Assembly (NCBI GenBank): GCA_021186555.1
Contig: JAJKFL010000003.1
Location: 31,608,908-31,672,907, forward strand
Direction: 5' to 3'
DNA from: Reticulitermes speratus
Lineage: Eukaryota > Arthropoda > Insecta > Blattodea > Rhinotermitidae
Length of the DNA stretch: 64,000 nt
Shown in pieces: positions 21,385-31,133 of the stretch. Numbering within the stretch: the stretch's first letter is position 1; every line of letters starts with the position of its first letter. The notes under the pieces were generated by a model. That model was given only the letters and a program-made list of their open reading frames with translations. It did not search any database and was not told the DNA's origin. Position numbers and translations under genes: made by a program.

Positions 21385-21410
21385 TATATTGTACTATTAT
21401 TAAAGATTTA

Positions 21411-22056
21411 AAAAACAAACAATCAAGTAGACTAGATGAGTTTTCAAGCCTCCTTATCAAAAAATGTTATGTATATTTAATTAAACCACTAACCTTTATA
21501 ACTAATCTATCACTCAGTACTGGAAAATTTCCGGAAAATCTTAAAATCTCAAAAATAAAACCCTTATTTAAAAAAGGAGCTCCAAATGAAATTGAGAATT
21601 ATAGGCCAGTCCCATTGGTATCGACTTTCTCAAAAATTTTGGAGAAAGTAGTAAGTATCTGATTAATAAACTTTCTAGAAAAGCACAACATGTTTATAGA
21701 AAGTCAACACGGTTTCCGTAAAGGTACATCCACTAGTACAGCATTAGTTAACCTTCTGGAAGATGTGTATAAAACACTAGATAATAAAGAAGTATGTGTA
21801 GGTCTATTTTTAGATTTATCTAAAGCATTTGACATGGTAAATCATAATATCTTATTACAAAAATTAGATACATATGGCATTAGAGGAACTGCACATCAGT
21901 GGGTTGCTTCTTACTTAAAAAACAGAAAACAACTGGTAGAAATTGACCATCTTGATGCAACAACTCACGAAATCCAACAAAAGCGGTTGGAAGAAAAAAA
22001 TAATTCAATCTGGAGTCCCAAAGGGTTCCATTTTAGGGCCGTTGTTATTTTCAATA
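21411..22056 (+). pseudogene. Non-LTR reverse transcriptase, N-terminal half
   Basis: The frame resumes after the insertions: FPENLKISKIKPLFKKGA, then ENYRPVPLVSTFSKILEKVV, ESQHGFRKGTSTSTA and VCVGLFLDLSKAFDMVNHN. It then reaches GVPKGSILGPLLFSIY in another frame. These are RT motifs 0-4 of a CR1/Jockey-like RT. A stop at about 21660 and a shift at about 22000 interrupt it. It is cut exactly at a TA by pogo copy 2 and resumes at 22767. Confidence 0.85.
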
Positions 22057-22058
22057 TA

Positions 22059-22764
22059 CCGTATATTCTCAAATCTAATCCGCATCCGAATCTAATCCGC
22101 ACTCAAGTTTTTGGCGATTTCTTAAACGAAAAAAGTTATTTCGCGGTTCTAATCCGCACCTTTCCTTCAACCACCCCTTGCCCACGGGGCGACTGATTGA
22201 ATAATATTCGATGTTACCAATGCGTTAAAATCCGACGCTACGCCTGGGGCCGATGAGTCATACCGATAGAGGCGGGGCCTTTCTCAACAGACGTGCGCAA
22301 TTTCGTCTGAAGCCAGCTCACGCCTTAGTTGTTAAAACATGGGAGGTGCTTGTTCCAATTTGTCGTGTACCGTAGTTATGGAAGAGGGACGCCTGAAATC
22401 TAAACGACTCTCATATACGGCAAAGTTCAAACGTCAAGTTATTCGGTGCGCAGAGGAGAATGGAAACCGCAAAGCCGCTGCAGTTTTTGGAGTTGATGAA
22501 AGCAACGTTCGACTGTGGCAGAAAATGGGTGGAGAGCATGGATAACGATTCAGTTATGAGTGACGACGGCGAGTCTGATGAATAATAAATTATAATAATA
22601 AATAATAAAATAATAGATTATTGTATTGTATTGTTCTTACGGCACGTACAGCAGCACAATCATTTTTCCAAAATCCAGCTCTCGACCGCGAATCTAATCT
22701 TCATCTGATTTTTTAGCCCTCTAAAACTGTAAAAAGGGTGAGGATTAGATTTGACAATATACGG
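22059..22764 (+). mobile_element. pogo-type DNA transposon, internally deleted (copy 2)
   Basis: Same family as 20451-21384, with ends CCGTATATTCTCAAATCTAA and the complement ending CAATATACGG, flanked by TA (22057-22058, 22765-22766). It carries the same N-terminal frame (MEEGRLKSKRLSYTAKFKRQ at 22378) and is even shorter inside. Removing it together with one TA restores the RT codons S-I-Y-M-N-D. Confidence 0.88.
22339..22545 (+). pseudogene. pogo transposase N-terminal fragment (copy 2)
   Basis: The frame gives SYTAKFKRQVIRCAEENGNR, then KAAAVFGVDESNVRLWQKM, an intact psq-type helix-turn-helix, then stops at 22545. Compared with copy 1 the frame over VFGVDESNVRLW is unbroken. Confidence 0.7.
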
Positions 22765-22766
22765 TA

Positions 22767-23148
22767 TATGAATGACATAGATACAAATATCAGCAATGAC
22801 ATAGGCATCTTTGTTGATGATACTAGCATCTTAATAACTGGTAAAAACATAAAGGATCGAACTTTAAATTTGGATAAAATTAATAAAAGTATCCTACCCT
22901 GGTTTGACAATAACAGATTGATTATAAATAAAGATAAATCATTGGCATTAGGCTTTCATCACAAATTAAATAAACATATAGTATTTCCTGACATAATAGT
23001 GAAAGATAGACAAATTACTTACGTATCCAAAACAAAATTTTTGGGAGTCTGGCTAGACCATAATCTAAATTCGGATTTTCACGTGGGAAAATTAGTAATT
23101 AAACTCAGTAAACTTTCACGTTGCATTCACCGTGCATCTTGTTACTAG
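22767..23148 (+). pseudogene. Non-LTR reverse transcriptase, C-terminal half
   Basis: Continues the RT after the pogo insertion: MNDIDTNISNDIGIFVDDTS (the F.DD catalytic motif), then WFDNNRLIINKDKSLALGFH, then VSKTKFLGVWLDHNL and KLSKLSRCIHRA. These are motifs C to E and the thumb start. It breaks off at about 23148, where a repeat with a hammerhead-like motif begins. Confidence 0.85.
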
Positions 23149-23202
23149 TTATAAGTTTTATTACACCAACATATGCACAATATTCTTTACATCATGTCAT
23201 TC

Positions 23203-23245
23203 ACCCCTACATATATTTCGGCCTGTTAAAGGCCATCCTTAGGGG
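23203..23245 (-). ncRNA. Hammerhead-like motif (copy 8)
   Basis: Minus strand: CCCCCTAAGGA, T, GGCCT, loop, AGGCC, GAAA, TATATG, TA, GGGG. Stem II is perfect and the CCCC/GGGG stem I is good; the core A of CUGA is changed (CTAAGGA). Confidence 0.4.
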
Positions 23246-23564
23246 GTCAAAGTACTTTAACATAGACTATACATCTGTTTTAAAAAGTTGGTACATCCAC
23301 TTAAGAGTAAAACAAAATAAAACTTTGGTTCCCAATGGATTAAACTATAAACTCCTAGGGAATTTGTTACATTGAAGGTTAAAATTACATAGTAGTTGTA
23401 TTTAAAAATTAGTGGCAGTCCGGTCTTGTATGCGGTATCACAGAGTTGTTGCAGCTTTCTGTGTTATGTTGTTACGTGTTGTACCTTGTGCGCTTCACCA
23501 GCTGGTTGCGTTGTCCACATTCCCTACGAATGTTCTGAATTTTGTTGTGATCGGTCAACAATTG

Positions 23565-23625
23565 TCCCAAAACGTCGGCAACCAACTACTAACCTACACT
23601 GCATAACGTCCCAGAACAGCAAAGG
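23565..23625 (+). repeat. Dispersed hairpin-repeat tail (CCCAGAAC)
   Basis: GTCCCAAAACGTCGGCAACC, then AACTACTAACCTACACTGCA and TAACGTCCCAGAAC. The same layout (AAAAYGTYGG, AACTA/ACCTA, TACACNGCAT, TCCCAGAA) occurs at 39925-39985 and 62310-62370. Confidence 0.5.
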
Positions 23626-24129
23626 CCTCATGATGATGAAGTCAGTGGGAGAATTTTACACAGTAAAACATTCTGGGAAAGTTACACATGTAAATACAGC
23701 ATACAGCATTTATGTGACAGGCCTTCTACATGTTGCTGTTTATGTTCCTCCTTCTGAAAATGCCAATTCTTGGGTACAAGATCCCAAATAAAACCCTTCA
23801 GGTAATACTGTTTATGCCATGGATAAGCTTCTGTAACACAACTCTCTAGGAATGTTGTGTACACAACTTGGGTTAGTTAAGTGGTAACAATACCTGAAAT
23901 ATGCAAGTCATCCTGCATGACAAGGATGGAATATGCAAGTAATTTTATTTACTCTAACATGCTACTGCCTTAGATAAAAACCACTCTAAGGGCTAAACGG
24001 GTACTTAAATAAGATTGTCTATGTCAAAACTTTCACCGTTCTGTAACAAATTCTAAAAACATAATGTATGGGGACCAGAAATGCTAACACACTTGAAGTG
24101 CTAAGAAAAAGCAATGCCTTCAATTGCTC
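23626..24129. other. Intronic stretch without recognised features
   Basis: No exon or mobile-element domain recognised. Confidence 0.4.
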
Positions 24130-24295
24130 TATGAAGTAAATAGTAAAATGCAGACTAGTGCCTTCTGATATTTGATGTAATGCAGTCTGGTAATCATGAC
24201 AGAGGAAACACAATCTTCTGGGAAACTGGTACACTTCTATCAGACTACAAGGCATCAGATCCCAGGAGACAGCACTCTTCATAATTACTGCCATG
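24130..24295 (-). repeat. Insect repeat encoding MKSAV-WD peptide remnant
   Basis: The minus frame reads AVIMKSAVSWDLMPCSLIEV and YQ, close to the peptide VMKS.VFWDVTPCSLVEVY that I recall recurring in insect transposon-derived repeats. No larger element could be traced. Confidence 0.45.
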
Positions 24296-24456
24296 AGACC
24301 TTAAAATCTCAGGCATTTACAATTACATAATTTTCAAATGGAACTTTCATCTGTCTTCTTCATATTCTCCACCAGCATGTGTGCATCAAAAGGTCAATGG
24401 CCATGCACAACGTACACACAGAACAAGATTAACGGAATCACATCATTAATCCTTAC

Positions 24457-24633
24457 CTTGAATGAGCCTTTGTTCAAAAGAAGAGTAATGACAAGCCCTG
24501 TATCGTTATGAACCATGTAAGGAGACACCATTTTGGGTTGCTTTGGCCCTTCTCTGACTGCATTCTGGAATGCCTTCCCAAGGTTGGTCAGTACTTCTAG
24601 GCACGTCTTTGTCATTGTCAGCTCCAGGTTTTC
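24457..24633 (-). CDS. Vps13: VPS13 exon, first VAB repeat (HNDTGL)
   Basis: 177 nt, 59 codons, phase 0 at both ends. Acceptor GTGTATAG|GAA, donor AAG|GTAAGG. The product starts ENLELTMTKTCLEVLTNLGK and continues PYMVHNDTGLVITLLLNKGS. MTKTCL..L..L.KAF precedes the VAB domain in VPS13A/C, and the Asn of HNDTGL is the conserved asparagine of VAB repeat 1. Phase fits 24935-25045 and 17287-17451. Confidence 0.96.
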
Positions 24634-24934
24634 CTATACACAACAGCATATATGTACATATTACACAGGCAAACTATCCCTGTTAACAATTTTTATTTTT
24701 GAAGGCCTGTGATGATAAAGCAGAAATACAGAACATATTGACCAACTGGTTGTGATGTTCTGTTTTCATGAACTCTGACCTGTAATTGGCTTGTGCTAAT
24801 TCAAGTCTCCATTAACTTCTCGGTCCTTCCAATATTTACTATGGTTTTTAAAACATATTACATAATACTTAACAGGATAAGTTATACATCTGACAGAACC
24901 TAACTTTTCTTCAGCAATTATCCATTCTACTGAC

Positions 24935-25045
24935 CTTGGAAGACACTGCAATACTCATGGCTGGAGGAACAAATGGTATTTCTTCTATGTCAGAGGTTGT
25001 CGGTGAGAGTGGGCTGGAGATGGGTTCCTGAGAATTCATGTGAAC
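24935..25045 (-). CDS. Vps13: VPS13 exon, linker before VAB
   Basis: 111 nt, 37 codons, phase 0 at both ends. Acceptor GTTTCCAG|GTT, donor AAG|GTCAGT. The product is VHMNSQEPISSPLSPTTSDI, then EEIPFVPPAMSIAVSSK. The Ser/Pro-rich part is a flexible linker; AMSIAVSSK then E.LELT.TKTCL of the next exon is a standard VPS13 segment. Confidence 0.92.
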
Positions 25046-26651
25046 CTGGAAACATACCACACGATTCTGTGATTCAACCCAAATGCTCTTAAATTGGATT
25101 ACAAAATGAAAGTGTTTCATAACCCCAGTTTTTTTTGTTATGCTCAGAAAGGTATGACTATGTCTGCAAAACCTAGCATATTTTTTATATGGTTAAATAC
25201 TCTTTTGCTTTCTCTGACACTGCCTTATTGAACACATGGTTTGGCAAGCAGGTAGTCTTCCCTTTCAGTGTACACAAGGTTTGATGGAAATGTTCCAGAA
25301 ACAATTTTATTACAGAGAAATAAAGCATGACACAACAGAAATATTAACCTGTTGCCATTTAAATTTACTGTAAGCTGACATTATTAAATCACTGATTTAA
25401 ATGCCCTTTACACGCTCTGTTTCACTGTGCTAAACGTAAGAAAAGACATTAAATTTCCTACATTAGAGTTTACTAAGTTAGATATTCCAAAGACAATGTA
25501 GCTAGCAACTAGCACTAAATTCACCCCACTGGAACAAAGTTGCCACTCTTGTCACTAGAATATGAGAAAACCAATTCTAAGCAGATGGCATTCCTTTGTG
25601 TTGTGAAATGGCTGAGGTGAAGCAACTGTGTGTTTTTAAAATTCTGGGTGAAACTTCTACAGGCAATCGAAGTGAACTACAAACTGCTAAAAACTGCAAT
25701 GAGATAAGAAATTCTCAGACATTCAATATATCTGAGTGATTTGCTCCCTTTAAAGGCAGTCACATTTTTGTAGAAAACAATGATGCAAACTCCAGTTGTC
25801 CATTAACACTGCACTGAGAATTCAGTCCCTCAACTTCACAGTATGATTTGTAACAGAAGACTACCTTGTAAGAAGAGCACATAAATTGGCATTTCCTACA
25901 GCATAACACAGATACTTTTAACTCACATCATGAGAACGAGGAGAATCTTGGCATCATTTGTTTCAAAGCAAAACAAAATGGGCAATCCAATTCAGCACTC
26001 TCAATACTGAGTGAACACAACAGTCTGCTGGCTCATAAAGAGCTTTACATTGGCTAGATTTGGCCCAGGGGTTTGTCTGTTTCTAATTCTCCATACCAAA
26101 CAGCACTCCCTGCATACTGGATGTGTGTGACTTCAATGTTATGATGTTCATACCACATTTTAAAAGAAACCAAGCGTGTTCAAAATGAACGATGGACAGA
26201 CAGACACTCACATATATATGAACATACAATATGTTACTAAATGAAGCAAACAGTATTAAAAATGGAAACCCTTCCAACTTTGTGTGTTTTAAGTGCCATG
26301 CCAGTTTTCAGTTGCTAACTCTTTCTAAACTTATCACAGTTTCTAGTACACTACATTTATAAATCCAAAAGCTTTCTCAGTTCTGCCACAGCCAATATGG
26401 CATTGTGGCTTTTATCTGCTAGTACTCACATAACTCTGAAATAAGCTAGTAAGGAGCTAAAATTGGGTAACAAGGGGGCCCATGCATCAATGCAACTTCA
26501 GTGTGTAGCAATATGGGTGTTCATGGCACAACACAACAGTGGTTAATATCAACATCATGAGTACATTGTACGATCATTACTGGAAAGCAAAATTTGTTAC
26601 ACAGAAAAAGTTTTTAATTCACTCAATATGCAGTACATTTAACAAACTTAC
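25046..26651. other. VPS13 intron, no recognised content
   Basis: 1.6 kb of AT-rich intron. I see no exon, transposase, tRNA-like head or long repeat in it. Confidence 0.5.
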
Positions 26652-26789
26652 ATCAGCTTGCAGCTCCCATGGGCAATGTACAAGCCTGCCATCCTTTAAC
26701 TGCTCCACTGGTTCAATGAGGGGCTCCCACAGAGCCAGCCGACTGTTATAGTAAGCCATCTGTAGGGTCAAGCTGCTTGTAACATGCAT
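26652..26789 (-). CDS. Vps13: VPS13 exon (YYNSRLALWEPLIEPV)
   Basis: 138 nt, 46 codons, phase 0 at both ends. Acceptor TTCTGTGTAG|ATG, donor GAT|GTAAGT. The product MHVTSSLTLQMAYYNSRLAL, then WEPLIEPV, then CPWELQAD carries the highly conserved YYN..LA.WEPLIEP.....PWEL signature of VPS13 proteins, in the lipid-channel part before the VAB domain. It lies far from the next upstream exon (35573-35757), across an 8.8 kb transposon-filled intron. Confidence 0.96.
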
Positions 26790-27344
26790 CTACACAGAAA
26801 TTGAAGTTCTGTTCATGAATCATGAAGATGCACTTACATGACATGATGTAAATTGATACTTCAAAAATGGAACTGTAAGTTATTTCTCTTGCCAAGCAAA
26901 GTTTCACATTAATAAAGCAATTCAATGCTCTTTTTTACTGTATGTTCAGTTTAGTGTTCGTTGATACAGATACAGTGTTTCCTGCATACAAAGTTTTCCA
27001 ACAAACCAGTGTAGAAGGATTTCTTAAAGGGGAAACTTCTTATAAGTGAAATGTAAAAATTAGGTTCATTTGTTGGATCCACTTTTGTATTTTGATCCCA
27101 GGGAATTACTTCATAATATTTAAATTATAAAGATCATAACTGTATATTATCTCGGCAACTTGGATACAGGCACATGCTAAAGAAAAGCTCATATAACAAG
27201 ACATAATAAATCACCTAAAATACATGTACAAAATCATTTGTTGTTGGCATAGGAACACTTTCTTCATTCACCTCACTCGTGTGTTCCACCTTAGAGCTCT
27301 CATTACACAAGCCTTCAGTGCTCATTAACCCATCAATGTCAGAC

Positions 27345-27490
27345 TCAGTGCACTCTAGGACCTCTAATTCTTTACATATCACCAACCTCAGTACACCATA
27401 CAGTTGTGAATGCATTTAAGGGAACTATGAATTTAAAACTGCTCCATCCTGGGCAGCAGTTGGACTTTAAACTCCGTCACTGAAGGGTTA
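27345..27490 (+). repeat. Unclassified interspersed repeat (family R1), copy 1
   Basis: CAGTTGTGAATGCATTTAAG, then ATGAATTTAAAACTGCTCC, then CTGGGCAGCAGTTGGA is closely matched at 54661-54768 plus 55039-55110. No coding content is seen. Confidence 0.6.
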
Positions 27491-28191
27491 AGTAATAGCA
27501 CATTATCATCTACTGCAACATCTTCAAAACTATCATCTGCAATATCTCTACGATATGCTTCAGTTAGCAAACATGACTGCAAATGGTGTACTTTTGAAAA
27601 GTGGTATACAGACTTCACCATGGCATTTTTTACTTTCAAAATCTCATACGGTTTCACAGTAAACATGTCACAATTTAATTTGTGACTGTAAGAAAAGTAC
27701 AGCCTTCCCATGCCAATTATCATGAAACTCAAAATGCTCAACATTATGTGCAGACCTCTAAACCAAATTTCACCCAAACAGGTAAAAAAATATTGAAGTA
27801 CAGGAAGAAATTCATTTAAGCCCATAAGTAAAGCATGACTGTAACTCTGCCAATTTTCATAAAACTCACGCTTGCCTGACAAGTTCTTATAAAAACTCCT
27901 ATACCGAATTTACAAAAAATCCGACAAACAGTTTAGTCACTGATACTAAGTCACAGATGGGCACAAGGACATTGTGGTATCTACACAAGAAGTTCTTCTT
28001 TCACTTCATAAATAATGCCTAAAAATAAATAACAAAAACTGTGGAACCAGAAACAAGTCTATAGGTCGCGTGCAAGCGATGAAGTGGCCCACAATCAATT
28101 ATCAACTAGAGTACAGTTTGACATGAAGAAGTGAATAACATTTTTAAAAGCCTTTAAACCTATTAAACAGATAATTTTTATAAAAATGATC

Positions 28192-28199
28192 TCCCAAAG
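28192..28199. repeat. Left 8-bp target-site duplication of the hAT relic
   Basis: TCCCAAAG here, TTCTAAAG at 30236-30243 (6 of 8 bases equal), as expected for an old hAT insertion. Confidence 0.55.
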
Positions 28200-28467
28200 C
28201 AGTGTTTCCCAACTCAGCTTCCACAAAACACCACTAGGCATTCCATGAGAAATCATGGAATACATATTTAAAAATTTTGAAGTGCCACGAAAAATTCCAA
28301 ACATCCCTCAAAATATTGTGGAACTTTTGTCTGGCAATTGGCAATACTGGAATAATACTTCTTTATCATCTGACACTGTGACTGGGTTCACTGAGTTCTC
28401 ACCAAATTCACAAAATTTAATCAGTCTGCAAGACAAACAAGTGACTGAACTACAGTGCAACTGAACT

Positions 28468-28740
28468 TTGAAAATAAAATTTAATGGTTACCTCATGTAT
28501 CGTGGATTTCAATTAAGAAAAAAGTGTCCTGTGATCTCAGCAAAAGCAGTGCACATCTTACTCCAGTTTTCAAGTTCTTATCCCTGTCAACAAGCTTTCT
28601 CACGTCTGACAAATATTAAGAGCAAAGAAAGAAATCATCTGCTGTCTATTGAGGAAAAACTGTGAGTGTGTTTGTTCGAAAATTCGGTCAAGAATTCAAC
28701 ATTTATGCAAAAAGAAACAAACCGAAGTGTCGCACTGAAA
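28468..28740 (+). pseudogene. hAT transposase C-terminal dimerisation fragment
   Basis: CPVISAKAVHILLQFSSSYP, then CQQAFSRLTNIKSKERNHLL matches the C-terminal hAT block (YP.I...A...LL.F..TYLCE.GFS.L..IK.K.RN.L) of ZBED5/FAM200-like proteins. The C of CEAGFS is kept as CQQAFS. It is degraded downstream. Confidence 0.75.
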
Positions 28741-28926
28741 GTAAACCTTATACTGACTTTGATGGGAACTTTATTCTTATGTTTATGTAATCTTTCTTTC
28801 AATGTGTAGTTTGTTAAAAAAAAGAGAGAAGAAAGAGAGAAGAAGAGAAAGAGAGAGTAAAATAATACAAAAGACGACAGTAAAAATGTTTCCAATTTTT
28901 TTCTTGCAATGTAAGCTGATTTTTAT

Positions 28927-30064
28927 ACATAGACACTCCCTGACATACACACTTCCAAGTTACACAGTTTTAAAACATTAAAAATATCAAACAATATTTT
29001 TGAAATGCATACTGAGTGCAATGAGATGAAGATGGAAGAAGAATACTGCTGTGTGATAACACAGGCAGCGGTGCAGTCATGCTGTGGCCGATCAGGTTCC
29101 AGTATGTTGGAGTTAGGATTTTAACTGGACTGGCTCTCATGTATATACATTATAGTTGACTGTAATGCCATACATTACGAGACTGGACCACTGACCACAA
29201 TTTGCTCATCTGCCCTAATTACTGAAGCAGTGTTTACTCCATTCCAATATTCTGCAGAATATGAAGTTCCTGGTTGTAAGTAGATCAGACCAAGTTATGA
29301 AAGACAGATGTCAGCAGGCTTCCAAACAGCAATCAGAACAAGTGTTACTACAACCAGGAAACAGAACTGTGAGTGCAGCAGAATTATAACTTAAATGGCA
29401 ATGGAGGAGGTCAGAAAGCACTTGCTGGAGGAGGCTATGCTGGCCAGAGGTTAAGAAGTTGTGGTCATCATTTACTGTACTCTTCGACCCTAGGCCACAA
29501 CACCATATAATGGCTGCTGCCATTCTCATCACCCGTAGTCTGCAGTATGTCAAGCAGGACCCACCTCATTGTTGTAACCTGTTGACTGTGTGAATTGGTG
29601 CTAACCGGCCTTAAGACTCTGATCCCCCTTGTGGAAAATTTACTGTGTGAAATCATGTCAAAAAGGAACATGTGTAGGGTTATTCCAGGAAATATTATGA
29701 TAATATAGTTTGTACTAAGAAATCAAGACTTATTTTTTTGAAAGAGAATGCACCTACTGTTCCCTTCCTCAAATAACTACCCATAGTCTTACCACGGCAC
29801 GATACTAGGCTACACTACCTAGTATTTAGTCATGAACCCAAGGGAACCCCTGTCTAGTTGGAGCTAACAAGGTTTATTTCCTCCATATGCTAGGTTATTA
29901 GGTGGTCAGTAGTTGATTATTGTGTCAGTCAGGTCACGTTGTTTCTGATGGAATCCACTGCCTGATACCACCACAGCAATGACCATATGTATACTCAAAT
30001 CTGACTTGCACAAAATTTGACTTATGCCAGACCTTCCTATTGCCTAAGTTGGGGAGTGTCTGTA
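28927..30064 (-). mobile_element. Tigger-type MITE (copy 1), interrupted
   Basis: Ends AGACACTCCCTGACATACAC and the complement of TTGGGGAGTGTCTGT. The interior (ATACTGCTGTGTGATAACAC, then AGGTTCCAGTATGTTGGA) matches in inverse orientation the element at 36385-36743. An 819-bp insert at 29161 interrupts it. Confidence 0.7.
29161..29979. mobile_element. LTR-like insert inside the Tigger MITE
   Basis: The uninterrupted sister MITE at 36.4 kb reads TAGTTGACCATATG; here TAGTTGAC, insert, TGACCATATG, so TGAC is duplicated. The insert begins TGTAATGCC and ends CAGCA(A), close to the TG...CA of a solo LTR. No internal coding was recognised; the solo-LTR reading is an inference. Confidence 0.5.
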
Positions 30065-30235
30065 CATATCAGCAGCTCTTTAAAATAATCTTTTTGACAA
30101 TAATTTAACACTAGTTATACTGTGCTCCTTGCAATCAACCTTTTCTGGCCTGTAAACATTTTCGTAGCTAGGAGTTCCTTGGAATTTGGAAAATTATTTT
30201 AGAGGTCCCTCCCTGGAAAAAGGTTGAAAAAACTG

Positions 30236-30243
30236 TTCTAAAG
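30236..30243. repeat. Right target-site duplication of the hAT relic
   Basis: TTCTAAAG, partner of 28192-28199. Confidence 0.55.
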
Positions 30244-30944
30244 CGTGAAAAATTTTGTCCAAGAACTTTATATGCAGGAAAATTTAACATCACTCTTATG
30301 GGAGTTTTGGCAGTATTTTAAAAAGCCATTTCCTTACACAGGAAAACTCCACATGTGGGAAACACTGCATTTGAATGCTCTTGTGCTCATGGCATATTGT
30401 TTGTACCTTTCTATGTGCTCCACCCCCAGAAGTTGAGAGTGCCCCTAGTTCTGAGAACTGTCACATTCATCACAATTTGAATCCTTCACACTTTCAGTTA
30501 CAGTATAGCCAGTAATAATGTAATAATGAAAAACAATACTCTCTGCTTGCAGCAGGTCTTGGATTCACCATCTCACATACACAATATGAAACAGACTGCA
30601 GTTATCATAAAATACAAAACAATCTCAATTTAGAACAGTAAACTAGTCACTCCTTAGGCATCAACTTTTATTTCACCACAAGACTGCAACAAATAAGACA
30701 TTTATTGGGGGGGGGGAAATAAATGCAGCTCAACAGACAGAAAATAGTAATGTTCTGCCTGAGATGGCAGTACACTGCAGCACTGTAATGAGGAGCTGCA
30801 TACTGGAATAAAACAAATAATGAACCCTCAATCAGTGAGAAGTTCATGCGGAGTAGTTTTTCTATGGTAAATTTGTCATAAGCTTTGCACTGTTAGTGAT
30901 GCTAACTATTCATTTCTGTGAAAGGACATACGTACAGGTACAAA
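30244..30944. other. Intronic stretch without recognised features
   Basis: No domain or repeat recognised. A poly-G run of nine lies at about 30708. Confidence 0.4.
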
Positions 30945-30946
30945 GT

Positions 30947-30974
30947 GTTGTATTGTATTGTATTGTATTGTATT
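30947..30974 (-). repeat. (AATAC)n tail of the non-LTR element
   Basis: About five units of TATTG on plus (CAATA on minus), directly at the 3' end of the minus-strand element. Confidence 0.85.
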
Positions 30975-31133
30975 TATTTTCATCCGTTTGTTACACGGTA
31001 ACACTTGGACAAGTCAGTCAGCAATTTAGTTAACAATTAAATCTACAAAGTTACAAGTTACAAGTTACCTACATTTGTTACAATCATGAAAGTAATGAAT
31101 AAGTACAAACATTACAATTTTTTTAAACTCTAC

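Larger units (their letters stand above)
28200..30235 (+). mobile_element. hAT-type DNA transposon relic with nested insertions
   Basis: It begins CAGTGTTTCCCAACT and ends with the inverted type AAAAAGGTTGAAAAAACTG, typical hAT (Charlie-like) ends, with 8-bp flanking repeats. Near the left end, on plus, it keeps only the transposase C-terminus (28468-28740). A Tigger-type MITE (28927-30064) is inserted in it, so the hAT part is only about 0.9 kb: an internally deleted, non-autonomous copy. Confidence 0.75.

Noticed and set aside
23396-23791. 131-codon open frame on plus
   Set aside because: Low-complexity Cys/Val-rich translation overlapping the CCCAGAA repeat; no domain.
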